From: Pseudomonadota bacterium
GTDB lineage: Bacteria; Myxococcota_A; UBA796; SXON01
Direction of reading: 5' to 3'
Assembly (NCBI GenBank): GCA_030684355.1
Contig: JAUXTN010000210.1
Coordinates: forward strand, 106,734-170,733
DNA: 64,000 nucleotides
In this document: in pieces, positions 1-9,348 of the stretch
Numbering within the stretch: position 1 is the first letter of the stretch
How the letters are laid out: each line of letters starts with the position of its first letter
The notes under the pieces: model-generated
Told to the model about the DNA's origin: nothing
The model's database searches: none
Seen by the model: only the letters and a program-made list of their open reading frames with translations
Made by a program: the position numbers and the translations under genes

Positions 1-56
1 GCCGACTGCGCCGGGGCCGCGCACGCGAGCAGCGCCAGGATCACGCGCGCTCCCAT
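1..56 (-). CDS. Lipoprotein, N-terminal fragment (cut by window edge)
   Basis: Only the first 18 codons lie in the window. Reading leftward from the ATG at 56 they give MGARVILALLACAAPAQS, a hydrophobic stretch ending in a lipobox (LLAC, Cys12), so this looks like the start of an exported lipoprotein. The ATG lies inside the last codons of the RNA methyltransferase gene (16-base overlap), so the two are probably translationally coupled. The function cannot be told from this piece. Confidence 0.55.
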   Translation of the reverse strand, partial: MGARVILALLACAAPAQS

Positions 57-1375
57 CGCGACACGACCTCGACGTGGCCGGTCTGCGGGAAGAGGTCGAC
101 CACCCAGCGATCGGTGCACCGCCATCCGGCCTCCATCAGCGCCAGCCCGTCGCGGAGCAGCGAGGTCGGGCGGCACGCCACGTACACGAGCGCCTTCGCG
201 TCGAGCCCGGCCACGAACGCGAGGGCGCCGGGGTGGAGCCCGACGCGCGGCGGATCGACGATGACGACGGGGCGGTCCCCCATCGCGAGCTCGGTGACGC
301 GCTTCTCGACCTCGCCGGCGAGGAAGGTCGCGTCGACCCCGTTGGCCGCGGCGTTCGCTTGCGCGTCCGCGATGGAGGCCACGTTGACATCGATGCCGAC
401 GACCCGATCGAAGCCCTTCGCGCACGCGAGGCCGAGGGCGCCGGTGCCGCAGTAGAGGTCGACGAGGGTGCTGCCCGTGCCCGCCGCCTGCGCGACCGTG
501 GCGCAGAGGAGCTCGGCGCCCGCCGGGTTGACCTGGAAGAACGCGGTGGGAGAGAGGCGATACGTGAGCCCGCCGAGGCGCTCCACGACGTGATCCTGGC
601 CATGCAGGACCGCGCGGAGCGTGCCGATCGCGGCGTCCGCCGGGCGGTCGGTCTCGTACCAGAGGACACCCGCGGCACCCCAGCCCGGGGCGTGGTGCGC
701 GAGCCACGCGGCCTGCTCGTCGTCCCCCGAGGCCGTGAACATCATCACGAGCACGCCGTTGCGGCCCTCCCGGAGCCCCAGGTGGCGCCAGAAGCCCGTG
801 TGCGCGACCGGATCCCAGAGCGGCCAGGGCGAGCCGAGCGTGTCGGCGCGTGCCCGCGCCAGCACCGCGTTCATCGCGTCGGAGACGATCTCGCAGCGCG
901 GGGCGTCCACCACCTTGTCGAAGCGGCCGGGCGCGTGCATCCCGAGGAACCGCCCCTCGCGGGTGATGCCGGTGTCGAGCTCCGCCTTGGCCATGTAGCG
1001 GAGCCGCCCGAACGAGAGCTCCACCTTGTTGCGGTAGCCGTAGGCGTCCGCCCCGACGATGCCGTGGTCGACGCCGCCGAGGGGCGCGAGGAGCTTCGTG
1101 AGCGCGGCGGCCTTCTCGGCGCGCTGGCGCTCGAGCGGCACGTGCTGCCACTGGCACCCGCCGCAGACCGCGAACTGCGCGCAGCGAGGCTCCACCGCGT
1201 CCTCCGCGGGGGCGAGGGTCTCCAGCAGGATTCCCGACTTGGGGCGCCCGACGACCGCCACCACGCTGCCGGGCGCGGCCCCGCGCACGGTCCACCGCCT
1301 GCCCTTGTCGTCGAGGCCGGAGCCGTTGCCGTCAGGGCCGAAGCTGTCGATGGTGACCGGGACCGGGGTGCGCAC
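41..1375 (-). CDS. 23S rRNA (uracil-5-)-methyltransferase, RumA/TrmA family
   Basis: A 444-residue protein of the TrmA/RumA/RlmCD class, which transfers a methyl group from SAM to C5 of a uridine in RNA. The N-terminus is TRAM-like. It is followed by an iron-sulfur Cys set C65-x5-C71-x2-C74 (CGGCQWQH) with a likely fourth Cys near residue 162, the spacing known for RumA. The SAM loop DLYCGTGALGL and the catalytic-Cys region YVACRPTSLLRD are both present. The start is GTG at 1375; a GGTTAGAAG element ends 5 bases upstream and there is no clear ribosome site. The exact target uridine (747, 1939 or tRNA U54) cannot be decided. Confidence 0.9.
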   Translation of the reverse strand: MRTPVPVTIDSFGPDGNGSGLDDKGRRWTVRGAAPGSVVAVVGRPKSGILLETLAPAEDAVEPRCAQFAVCGGCQWQHVPLERQRAEKAAALTKLLAPLGGVDHGIVGADAYGYRNKVELSFGRLRYMAKAELDTGITREGRFLGMHAPGRFDKVVDAPRCEIVSDAMNAVLARARADTLGSPWPLWDPVAHTGFWRHLGLREGRNGVLVMMFTASGDDEQAAWLAHHAPGWGAAGVLWYETDRPADAAIGTLRAVLHGQDHVVERLGGLTYRLSPTAFFQVNPAGAELLCATVAQAAGTGSTLVDLYCGTGALGLACAKGFDRVVGIDVNVASIADAQANAAANGVDATFLAGEVEKRVTELAMGDRPVVIVDPPRVGLHPGALAFVAGLDAKALVYVACRPTSLLRDGLALMEAGWRCTDRWVVDLFPQTGHVEVVSRWERA

Positions 1376-1421
1376 GCCGCCTTCTAACCGATCGGCGATC
1401 CATTCCGCGACGACGCCCCAA

Positions 1422-2888
1422 TCAACTCACCCCGGCGGGCTCCCGCTTCCGCGCGCGCCAGACGCACACCCGGTTTCGCCCCGCGCGCTTCGCCCGGTAG
1501 AGCGCCCCGTCGGCCCGCTCCATGAGGTTGGCGGCGCGTTCGATCGGGTCCTCGCCGTGCTGGAACATCGCGCCGGGCACGCTGGCGACGCCGATGCTCA
1601 CGGTCACCTGGGGGTCGTGCGTGTGGAGCGCGACGGCGGCGCGGACACGCTCGGCCACGTCGGTGGCGGTCTCCTCGTCCGTGTGCGGCAGGAGCACCGC
1701 GAACTCCTCGCCGCCCACCCGCGCCACGATGTCGTTCTGCCGGGTCGCGGTGAGGAGGAGGTCCGCCACGCGCCGCAGCACGCGGTCACCGACGGCGTGC
1801 CCGTGGCGGTCGTTCACGTGCTTGAAGTGGTCCACGTCGATCATCAGGAAGCTCGTGCCCGCGACGGTCTCCTCGGGGCGGCTCCGCCGGACGATGTCGA
1901 AGAGGTAGCGTCGGGAGTGCAGCCCCGTAAGCTCGTCCACGATAGCGATGTGCTCGAGCGCCGCGTAGATCCGCGCGTTGTCGAGCGCGAGCGCCGCCTG
2001 CACCGCGAAGATGGCGCCGCGCTGCTCTTCCATGACGGTGAACGCCGGCGCGGTGGCGTGGCGGAGCACGACGAGGAGCCCCAGCGAGCGGTCGCGCACG
2101 ACGAGCGGGTAGGCGATGACCCGGTCGAAGCCCTGCGCGGCGGGGAGGTCCGCGGCGGCGGTGTCGGCGAGCCGCCCGGACCAGGGCTGACCCGACACGC
2201 CCGGGGTGCCCTGGGCGGGCGCGTCCACGTAGAGGCGTCGCGCGACATGCACGGCCTCCGCGGCGTCGTCCCCCTGGGCCTGGAGCTCCGAGCCGCCCTC
2301 CCCGTTCGCCGGGTGGAGCGCGAGCACCGCCGTGGGGCTGCGCAGCACCCGCCGTGCCATCTCGAGGACGTGCACGCGCAGGTCCTCCGAGGACAGCGAC
2401 GTGAGCAGCGAGTGGCTCGCCTCGTAGAGCTCCACCGCGGTCTGGAGCTGGCGGTGCTCCAGGGCCCGCTCGAGCTGCAGCTTCAGCTCGTCGAGCCGGA
2501 TCGGCTTCTGGACGTAGTCCCAGGCTCCCCGCTTGAGGCAGGTGATGGCGGAGTCGATCGACGAGTACCCGGTCGCGATGATGACCCCCATCGCGTCGTC
2601 GATCTCCTTGAGCGCGACCAGGGTGTCCACGCCGTCCATCTCGCCGTTCAGGCGCAGGTCGCTGACGGCGAGGTCGAAGCGTCGGCTGCGGGCCAGCGCC
2701 ACGGCGTCGGCGCCGCTCACGACCACGGCGACGTCGTACCCTTCCGCACGGAGCGCGGACGCGAGGGCGTTCGCGTCCGCCTCGTCGTCGTCCACCACCA
2801 GCACGGTCGCGCGCACTGCGGCCGAACCGACCGGCAGCCGCGGCGTCCCGTCCGGCGGACCCCCCGATCCGTCCTTTGTCCACGCCAT
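1422..2888 (-). CDS. Response regulator with GAF and GGDEF domains (diguanylate cyclase)
   Basis: A 488-residue cytoplasmic signalling protein. Residues 25-145 form a receiver domain with phospho-acceptor Asp77 (VSDLRL) and the conserved Lys in VQKP. About 155-310 is GAF-like. About 315-480 is GGDEF with active site GGEEF (392-396). The product-inhibition site RxxD (RQND, 383-386) sits five residues before GGEEF, so c-di-GMP feedback control is expected. No cognate histidine kinase is adjacent. The ATG at 2888 has a TAAATT hexamer 8 bases upstream and no ribosome site, which fits leaderless transcription. Confidence 0.9.
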   Translation of the reverse strand: MAWTKDGSGGPPDGTPRLPVGSAAVRATVLVVDDDEADANALASALRAEGYDVAVVVSGADAVALARSRRFDLAVSDLRLNGEMDGVDTLVALKEIDDAMGVIIATGYSSIDSAITCLKRGAWDYVQKPIRLDELKLQLERALEHRQLQTAVELYEASHSLLTSLSSEDLRVHVLEMARRVLRSPTAVLALHPANGEGGSELQAQGDDAAEAVHVARRLYVDAPAQGTPGVSGQPWSGRLADTAAADLPAAQGFDRVIAYPLVVRDRSLGLLVVLRHATAPAFTVMEEQRGAIFAVQAALALDNARIYAALEHIAIVDELTGLHSRRYLFDIVRRSRPEETVAGTSFLMIDVDHFKHVNDRHGHAVGDRVLRRVADLLLTATRQNDIVARVGGEEFAVLLPHTDEETATDVAERVRAAVALHTHDPQVTVSIGVASVPGAMFQHGEDPIERAANLMERADGALYRAKRAGRNRVCVWRARKREPAGVS

Positions 2889-2896
2889 TCCGCCCG

Positions 2897-2902
2897 AATT
2901 TA
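2897..2902 (-). promoter_or_regulatory. Putative -10 element (TAAATT), leaderless start
   Basis: TAAATT on the minus strand, 8 bases before the ATG of the diguanylate cyclase gene. The transcript would begin at or next to the start codon. No ribosome binding site is visible. Confidence 0.5.
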
Positions 2903-2941
2903 GTCCCGAAACGCCGTTGGCAAGCGCAAGGATGTGCGCGC

Positions 2942-2982
2942 TGAAACGATATTGACAGTCACTTTCAAAACCGCTAGGAGGG
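2942..2982 (+). promoter_or_regulatory. feo promoter and possible metal-responsive operator
   Basis: An unusually AT-rich patch just before feoA. It holds a perfect TTGACA at 2952-2957, then 17 bases, then TAGGAG at 2975-2980, which ends 6 bases before the ATG. The same bases give AGGAGG (2976-2981), so they could act as ribosome site, -10 element or both. Overlapping them are the arms TGAAA (2942) and TTTCA (2963) and the palindrome TGACAGTCA (2953-2961). Iron-dependent repression by a Fur-like protein would be usual for feo, but this is not a clean Fur consensus. Confidence 0.45.
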
Positions 2983-2986
2983 TCGG

Positions 2987-3235
2987 ATGAGCACCACCCT
3001 CGCGCACCTGCCCCTGCGTCGGCCCGCGCAGATCGAGGCCGTCGGCGGGGAGCGCGCGTTCCGCCGTCGGCTCCTCGAGCTCGGCTTCCTCCCCGGCGTG
3101 GCCGTCCAGCTCATCGGCGTGGCCCCCATGGGCGATCCCCTGGAGATCGAAGTGCGCGGGTGCCGCTTCTCGCTGCGCCGCGCCGAGGCCGAGGCCATCG
3201 CGGTGTCCTCGGTCGAGTCCATGGCGGCCAAGTGA
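2987..3235 (+). CDS. feoA: Ferrous iron transport protein A
   Basis: An 82-residue FeoA with the usual small SH3-like fold. Typical positions are LLELGFLPGVAVQLIGVAPMGDPLEIEVRGCRFSLR-like, with the ending EAEAI. It is a cytoplasmic accessory of the FeoB iron(II) channel. The stop overlaps the feoB start by four bases (GTGA), so the two are coupled. The start is ATG at 2987 behind AGGAGG. Confidence 0.93.
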   Translation: MSTTLAHLPLRRPAQIEAVGGERAFRRRLLELGFLPGVAVQLIGVAPMGDPLEIEVRGCRFSLRRAEAEAIAVSSVESMAAK

Positions 3236-5409
3236 GCGCGGCGCCGGCTCGGGCGGCGGCGCTGCCGCGCGTGGCCCTGGCCGGGAACCCCAACACGGGG
3301 AAGACGAGCCTCTTCAACCGGCTCACCGGGGCGAACGCGCGCGTCGGGAACTACCCGGGCGTGACCGTCGAGCGGGAGATCGGCCGCTGGTCGATCGACA
3401 TCGGCCCCGTCGAGGTCATGGACGTGCCCGGGGCCTACTCCCTCGCGGCCCGCTCCTCCGAGGAGCAGGTGGCCATGCGGGCGCTCTTCGGCCTCGACGG
3501 GGACGTGCGGCCGAGCGCCGTCATCCTCGTGGTCGACGCCACGCAGCTCGTCCGCAACCTCTACTTCGCGCTCCAGCTCATCGAAGCCGGGGTGCCGCTC
3601 GTGATCGCGCTGAACCTCATGGACGTCGCGCGCTCCCAGGGCAACCCCCCGGACCCCGTGCGCGTCTCCGACGCCCTCGGCGTGCCGGTGGTCGCCGTGA
3701 GCGCCAACACCGGCGAGGGGCTCGCCGCGCTCGGGGTCGCCGTCTCCAAGGTCCTCGCCCGCCCCGACGAGGGCCGCGCCCGCGTGACCTGGCGCTACCC
3801 GTCCGCCGCCGAGCGCGACGTCACGCGGCTCGTGCCCCTCGTCACCTCCGCCGATCCCACCGGTGCCCCGCCCGCCGAGGCCCGAGCGCTCGCGATCTGG
3901 GCGCTCCTCTCCGTCGAGCCCGGTGACGAGCTCCTCGACATCCCGGCCAACGTGCGCAGGGAAGTCGCGACGGTGCGCGCCGCGGCGGACGCCGCCGGCC
4001 GCGATCTCGACACGGAGATCATCGGCGCCCGCTACCGTTACCTCGACGGCCTCGGCCTCGCGCGGCCCCCGTCGACCCGCATCACCCTCACCGACCGGGT
4101 CGACGCCTGGGTCCTCCATCCCGTGTTCGGCCTCGTCTCGTTCCTCTTCGTGATGGGCGTGCTGTTCCAGTCCCTCTTCGCGTGGAGCGACCCCTTCATC
4201 GGCGCCATCGAGGCCGCCTTCGCCTGGCTCGGCGACGGCACCCGCGCCGTCCTCCCGCCGGGGATCCTCGCCGACTTCCTCGTCGACGGGATCATCAACG
4301 GGTTCGGCTCCGTCCTCGTCTTCCTGCCCCAGATCCTGATGCTCTTCGCGATGCTCGGGTTCCTGGAGGACTCCGGGTACATGGCGCGCGTCGCCTACCT
4401 GGTCGACCGCGGCATGAAGGCCGTGGGCCTGCACGGGAAGGCCTTCGTCCCGATGCTCTCGGGGTACGCGTGCGCGGTGCCGGCGATCATGGCCACGCGC
4501 ACGCTGGAGCGCCGCCGCGATCGCCTCCTCACGATGATGGTCGTGCCGCTGATGAGCTGCTCCGCGCGGCTGCCGATCTACACGCTCATCATCGCGTCGC
4601 TCTTCCCGGTAGACGGGCGTTTCCTCTGGATCTTCCCGGTCCAGGGCTCGATGATGGTGTTCATGTACGTCTTCAGCACGCTCATGGCGCTCCTGGCCGC
4701 CGGTGTGCTCGGCAAGACGTTGCTCCGCGGGCCGAAGGTGCCGTTGCTCCTGGAGCTTCCGCCCTACCGGCTGCCGCGCGCGAGCTCCGTGCTCCGGCAG
4801 ATGTGGCTGCGCGCCAAGATGTTCGTGACCGAGGCCGGCACCGTCATCCTCGGCTGCACCATCGCGTTGTGGTTCTTGTTGGCCTTCCCGCGGAACGTCG
4901 TGTTCGACAAGGACTATGACAGCTTGCGCGCCGGCGCCTCGGACGAGGTCGTGGAGATGCTCGACGCCGAGCAGAGCGCCGAGCGGCTGCAGAAGTCCTA
5001 CGGCGGGCGGCTCGGGAAGCTCATCGAGCCCGCCATCGCACCGCTGGGGTTCGACTGGAAGATCGGCATCGGCCTCGTCGGGGCGTTCGCGGCGCGCGAG
5101 GTCTTCGTGAGCACGATGGGCGTCGTCTACGGCATCGGCGCCGACACCGACGAGGAGAGCACCCCGCTGCGCGACCGCATCCGTGCGGAGAAGCATCCCG
5201 ACGGCTCCCCCATCTACACGCCGCTGATGGGCCTCTCGTTGATGATCTTCTTCGCGCTCTCGGCGCAGTGCATGAGCACGCTCGCCGTCGTGAAGCGCGA
5301 GAGCCGGTCCTGGCGCTGGCCGATCTTCCTGTTCAGCTACATGACGGTGCTCGCGTGGGTCGTGAGCTTCGCCGTCTACCAGGGTGGCCGCGCGCTGGGC
5401 TTCGAGTAG
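3232..5409 (+). CDS. feoB: Ferrous iron transporter FeoB
   Basis: A 725-residue inner-membrane iron(II) transporter. The N-terminal G domain carries G1 GNPNTGKTS, G2 in NYPGVTVE, G3 DVPGAYSL and G4 NLMD. A helical linker precedes two nucleoside-recognition (Gate) domains and several membrane segments in the C-terminal half, including FVPMLSGYACAVPAIMATR. I chose the GTG at 3232 because it overlaps the feoA stop as GTGA; the longer open frame from 3160 runs through feoA. The length is normal for the family. No feoC is seen downstream. Confidence 0.95.
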   Translation: MSAAPARAAALPRVALAGNPNTGKTSLFNRLTGANARVGNYPGVTVEREIGRWSIDIGPVEVMDVPGAYSLAARSSEEQVAMRALFGLDGDVRPSAVILVVDATQLVRNLYFALQLIEAGVPLVIALNLMDVARSQGNPPDPVRVSDALGVPVVAVSANTGEGLAALGVAVSKVLARPDEGRARVTWRYPSAAERDVTRLVPLVTSADPTGAPPAEARALAIWALLSVEPGDELLDIPANVRREVATVRAAADAAGRDLDTEIIGARYRYLDGLGLARPPSTRITLTDRVDAWVLHPVFGLVSFLFVMGVLFQSLFAWSDPFIGAIEAAFAWLGDGTRAVLPPGILADFLVDGIINGFGSVLVFLPQILMLFAMLGFLEDSGYMARVAYLVDRGMKAVGLHGKAFVPMLSGYACAVPAIMATRTLERRRDRLLTMMVVPLMSCSARLPIYTLIIASLFPVDGRFLWIFPVQGSMMVFMYVFSTLMALLAAGVLGKTLLRGPKVPLLLELPPYRLPRASSVLRQMWLRAKMFVTEAGTVILGCTIALWFLLAFPRNVVFDKDYDSLRAGASDEVVEMLDAEQSAERLQKSYGGRLGKLIEPAIAPLGFDWKIGIGLVGAFAAREVFVSTMGVVYGIGADTDEESTPLRDRIRAEKHPDGSPIYTPLMGLSLMIFFALSAQCMSTLAVVKRESRSWRWPIFLFSYMTVLAWVVSFAVYQGGRALGFE

Positions 5410-5465
5410 CGGCGCTCCGCCGCCCAGTAGATCGACGGCAACCGCCCGTACTCCGCCCGCGGTGG

Positions 5466-5471
5466 TACTGT
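5466..5471 (+). promoter_or_regulatory. Putative extended -10 (TGG-TACTGT), leaderless start
   Basis: TACTGT preceded by TGG, 7 bases before the ATG at 5479. No ribosome site lies in between. Confidence 0.5.
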
Positions 5472-5478
5472 CGCGCCG

Positions 5479-7188
5479 ATGCTCCTCCTCGTCGCCTGCA
5501 CCGCCCCGGCCGACCGCCTCGTGCCCGAAGACTCCGCTGCCATCGGGGCGGACAGCGCCGACTCGGCGTCCGACACCGACGACTCGAGCGTGGACTCCGC
5601 GGACTCGGGGGACACGAGCGTGGAGACCGGCGACTCGACCGTCGACACCGACGACTCCGCGGTCGACACCGGCCCGGACACCTGGCGCTCGGCGCTCTAC
5701 CCCGAGGACTGGACCCCCGCGTTCACCGACGGCGACGGCCGCTTCCTCCACGACTTCAGCTACGCGGGCTACCACGCGGGCGAGGTCGCGATCCGGACGG
5801 CCCCGGGCGCGTCGTTCGACGTGACCGCCTACGGCGCCGACGCCACCGGGGCCGCCGACAGTACCGCCGCGATCCAGGCCGCGATCGCCGCCGCCTCGGC
5901 CGCAGCGCCCGCGGTCGTCGACTTCCCGGCGGGCACGTTCCGCGTCGACGGGGTGCTCACCGTCGGCACCTCCGGCGTGGTGCTGCGCGGGGCGGGCTCG
6001 ACGACCACGTTCGTGTACTTCACCAAGACGACGGGCGTGGACTACGCCGCCCACCTCACGTTCGGCGGCGCGGTCACCCAGGGCACGGACCACCTCCTCG
6101 TGGTCGACGGCGTGGTGCGGGCCCACGAGGTGCAACTGGCCGACGTCTCCGACGTCGCGGTGGGCGACAGCGTCGCCATCGGCTGGACGATCACCGACGC
6201 CTTCATCGAGGAGCACGGCATGACCGGCACCTGGGTGAGCTTCAACGGCGACTGGAAGACCTTCTTCCGGCGCACGGTCACCGCGGTCGACCCGGGCACG
6301 AACACCGTCACCGTCGATGTCCCGCTGCGCTACCCCGCGAAGCTGCGCGACGGCGCCAGCCTGCGCGTCGAGACGGGGTACCTCTCGGAGTGTGGGCTCG
6401 AGGCCCTCGCGCTCTCGAACGCCGCCGACTGGGACGCCGCGTGGGCGAGCACCCAGGTGCACGTCGCGCTGTTCTCGGAGGTCCAGGACTGCTGGGTGCG
6501 CGACGTGGTCAGCTTCGCGTCGCCGTACCCCTCCGACGCGCGCGGAAAGCACCTCATCAGCAGCGGCATCGAGGTGCTCGACAGCCGCCGCGTCACCATC
6601 GCGGACAGCGTCATGGAGGAGGCCGAGCACCGTGGAGACGGCGGCAACGGCTACCTCTTCGAGATCTCGCGCAGCAACGAGGTGCTGACCGTCGACACGA
6701 CCGCGCGCGGGGGCCGCCACAACTTCATCCAGAACTGGGACTTCGGGACCAGCGGGTGCGTGTGGCTGCGCACCACGAGCGAGGACGGCCGCTCGCTCCT
6801 CGGGGACTGGGATCCGGTCGGGTTCTCGTCGTACTCGGAGTTCCACCACTCGCTCGCGATGGCGAACCTCATCGACCAGAGCGAGGCCACCGACGGGTGG
6901 CAGGGCGTGAACCGCCAGGGCGAGAGCTCCGGCGCCGGCCACAGCGCGACCCAGAACGTGTGGTGGGGCCTCTCGGGCGGCGGGTACCTGCGCTCCATGC
7001 AGGTCGGCGACGGCTACGTCATCGGCACCGACGGGATGGACGTGCACGTCGACCCGACCGAGTGGGACTGGAACAGCTCCGGCGAGTACACCGCCCCGGA
7101 GGACTGGACCGAGGGGCTCGACGAGGGGGCCGCGCTCCTGCCGGCGTCGCTCTACGAGGACCAGCTCGCGCGGCGCATGGGGCCGTAG
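5479..7188 (+). CDS. Secreted right-handed beta-helix lipoprotein (pectate-lyase-3-like)
   Basis: 569 residues. The signal peptide is only MLLLVAC with the lipobox Cys at residue 7; an in-frame stop at 5428 and no start codon in between rule out a longer one. Residues 20-70 are a Ser/Asp/Thr linker. From about 110 the motif FDVTAYGADATGAADSTAAIQ is the entry strand of the pectate_lyase_3 beta-helix family. Later segments show the short repeating strands expected of a solenoid. It is probably a surface polysaccharide lyase or hydrolase; the substrate is unknown. It is transcribed alone after feoB. Confidence 0.75.
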   Translation: MLLLVACTAPADRLVPEDSAAIGADSADSASDTDDSSVDSADSGDTSVETGDSTVDTDDSAVDTGPDTWRSALYPEDWTPAFTDGDGRFLHDFSYAGYHAGEVAIRTAPGASFDVTAYGADATGAADSTAAIQAAIAAASAAAPAVVDFPAGTFRVDGVLTVGTSGVVLRGAGSTTTFVYFTKTTGVDYAAHLTFGGAVTQGTDHLLVVDGVVRAHEVQLADVSDVAVGDSVAIGWTITDAFIEEHGMTGTWVSFNGDWKTFFRRTVTAVDPGTNTVTVDVPLRYPAKLRDGASLRVETGYLSECGLEALALSNAADWDAAWASTQVHVALFSEVQDCWVRDVVSFASPYPSDARGKHLISSGIEVLDSRRVTIADSVMEEAEHRGDGGNGYLFEISRSNEVLTVDTTARGGRHNFIQNWDFGTSGCVWLRTTSEDGRSLLGDWDPVGFSSYSEFHHSLAMANLIDQSEATDGWQGVNRQGESSGAGHSATQNVWWGLSGGGYLRSMQVGDGYVIGTDGMDVHVDPTEWDWNSSGEYTAPEDWTEGLDEGAALLPASLYEDQLARRMGP

Positions 7189-7218
7189 CGCCGGCGTCCG
7201 TCAGGCGGGCACTCTCGC

Positions 7219-9348
7219 TCACATGCAGACGTGGCCGCCCTGCCAGGGGGTGCACGTGTCGGCCGCGCACGGGTTGGCGTCGTCGCAGAGCGGGTAGCAG
7301 AAGCCGGCCGAGCCCGCGTTGGCCTGGCCGTCCGGGCACGTGGGGATGGGCGCGCGGGTGCCGGCGGCGCAGGCGAGCTGGGCGTCGCACGCGTCGGGGA
7401 AGCTGGCTTCGCAGCCGCGGGTGAAGTCGTCGAAGCGGTCGCGCAGCTTCCAGGGTTGCGGGGCCGCCCGGCACCGGGGCTCGACGGGCGCCTCCGCGGC
7501 CGCGGTCGGTGCGAAGGCCATGCGGGGCTTGTCGCCCTCCCACGCCACGGTGAGCCGCTCCGTGCGGTCGCTCCACACGAAGTCGGCCACGATCTCCCGC
7601 CCCGGGAGGAGCGGCGCCACCAGCGACGCGGTGCGGCCGCCGCCGCCGGTGAGCACCTCGGCCCCCCGGATCGGCAGCACGCCGAGCGGCTCCGCGCCCG
7701 CCGGGGCCTCGTCGCACTCGACGAGCAGCCACTCCCGCAGCGTGCGGGTCGAGCAGTGGTTCTTCGTGGAGCCGCGGACGACCACCTCCTTGCCGAGCTC
7801 GAGCTCGCTCCACGTCGGCACGCGCGTGCGCCCGACGGGGAGGCCGGGGCCGGGCATCGCCGGGGGCGGCGGCGCGCGGACGACGGTGGCGAGCGCCTCG
7901 CCGAGGGCCGCCTGGCCCTTGGCGCTCATGTGGAGGTCGGCGAGGAGGAAGGCGCCGGGCTCGGCCGCGGCGAGGGCCTCGGTGGCGTCGAGCGCGCGCA
8001 CGCCGAGCCGCCGGGCGTTCGTCACGAGGTCCGCGAGGAGCACGCGGGTCGGCGCCATGTCGAGCTTCTCGGCGACGCCGTACTTGGCCCACTCGGTGTC
8101 GGAGACCTGCACGTCGAGCGGGAGCGCGACCACGACGAGCTCGGCCCCCGCGGCATCGCAGCGGGCCTTGGCCGCGGCGACCACGTCGAGGAGCGGCGAG
8201 CGCCCGCTCACCTCCTCCGCCACGCGCGTCGCGAGCGCGGACAGCTCGGTGTCCAGCGTGGCGCGGCTCGCCAGGGCCGCGCGGATGTCCTTCGCCCGGT
8301 CGTCCTGCTTGTTGTCGGCGGCCCACTTCACGAGCGCGCTCTCCAGCCCGGCGCGGAGCTTCGCGCCCTCCCGGAGCTGCGCCGCCGTGACGGTGATGGA
8401 GCGGGAGCTCTCCGCGTAGCCCTGCTCGACGATGTCGCCGGGGTGGGCGTGCCGGATGGCGGCCTCCACGCCGAGGTCGGTGACGTCGGTCCCGTGCGCC
8501 CCGATCCCGTCGTCCTGCCGGATTGCACGCCGGTAGAGCTCCACGAGCTCGTACTCGAGCTCCAGCCGCTCGGATGCGGCGCGGTCGACGTCGGCGGCGA
8601 GCAGCACTTCGTCGGCCTGCCCGGCCCCCTGCTCGTCCGCGGCGGCCGGCTCGGGCCCCGTCGCCACCGCCATCATGCGGGCCCACGTCCCCTCCGATGC
8701 GACGCCCTGCTCCCAGGCCTCGGGGGGAGTCCACCACGCGCGGCGAGCCGCCAGCACGAGGTGGGACTGCGACATCAGCCAGCGGCGGCCGGGGAACTCG
8801 AAGACCGCGTCCGGGGCGGTCTCCAGGCGCACGGCCCACCCGTCCCAGACCGCGTGGCGCTGGGTGTTCGGCGTGTCCTTCTCGAAGATGTCGTTCGAGA
8901 AGTTCAGGACGAGCACGACCGTCTTCGGACGGCGCGCGGCGAGGGTCTCGTCGAGGACCGCGAGGTACTCGCCCGGCCCGTAGGTCGGCACCCCGGCGTT
9001 CCGGACCGGGCGCCCGAGCGCGGCCGCGAGGACGGCGCTGGCGGTCTGGTCCTCTTCGACGCCGAGGCCGAACACCTGCGAGTCGCCGAGGACGACGACC
9101 TCGCCGTCCTGGGGCGGCCCCCACTCGGCGCCGCGGTAGCCGGCGTCGTTGACCCGGATCGACGTGACGGGGTTGCCGCCGAACGAGATGCGCTCGGTGG
9201 CGCCGGGGGCGAGGCGGACGCCCAGCGCGGCGTCGGGCACGTAGAAGTTCACGTGCGCGAAGGCGCCGTCATCGGCGACCCAGAACATCCCCTCGGCGAG
9301 GACGAGCCCGAGCGCGGTGCCACCGACGAGCTGGAGTAGGCGCTGCAT
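7219..9348 (-). CDS. SGNH-hydrolase-fold protein (AlgX/AlgJ-like) with Cys-rich C-terminus
   Basis: 709 residues. One N-terminal hydrophobic segment (LLQLVGGTALGLVLAEGMFWV) anchors or exports it. Block I is VVVLGDSQVFGLG with the nucleophile Ser. The catalytic pair is DLH in FLLADLHMSAKGQAAL, the D-x-H spacing typical of AlgX/AlgJ acetyltransferase-like proteins rather than D-x-x-H esterases. The last 90 residues carry many Cys (CDDANPCAADTC) like the Cys-rich repeats of myxobacterial surface proteins. The ATG at 9348 replaces a much longer open frame that runs into sucA. It may modify a surface polysaccharide. Confidence 0.7.
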   Translation of the reverse strand: MQRLLQLVGGTALGLVLAEGMFWVADDGAFAHVNFYVPDAALGVRLAPGATERISFGGNPVTSIRVNDAGYRGAEWGPPQDGEVVVLGDSQVFGLGVEEDQTASAVLAAALGRPVRNAGVPTYGPGEYLAVLDETLAARRPKTVVLVLNFSNDIFEKDTPNTQRHAVWDGWAVRLETAPDAVFEFPGRRWLMSQSHLVLAARRAWWTPPEAWEQGVASEGTWARMMAVATGPEPAAADEQGAGQADEVLLAADVDRAASERLELEYELVELYRRAIRQDDGIGAHGTDVTDLGVEAAIRHAHPGDIVEQGYAESSRSITVTAAQLREGAKLRAGLESALVKWAADNKQDDRAKDIRAALASRATLDTELSALATRVAEEVSGRSPLLDVVAAAKARCDAAGAELVVVALPLDVQVSDTEWAKYGVAEKLDMAPTRVLLADLVTNARRLGVRALDATEALAAAEPGAFLLADLHMSAKGQAALGEALATVVRAPPPPAMPGPGLPVGRTRVPTWSELELGKEVVVRGSTKNHCSTRTLREWLLVECDEAPAGAEPLGVLPIRGAEVLTGGGGRTASLVAPLLPGREIVADFVWSDRTERLTVAWEGDKPRMAFAPTAAAEAPVEPRCRAAPQPWKLRDRFDDFTRGCEASFPDACDAQLACAAGTRAPIPTCPDGQANAGSAGFCYPLCDDANPCAADTCTPWQGGHVCM

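Noticed and set aside
2974..7047. Very long minus-strand open frame opposite feoAB and the next gene
   Set aside because: Arg/Gly/Val-rich shadow of plus-strand genes caused by high GC; no motif, and feoB domains on the plus strand are complete.
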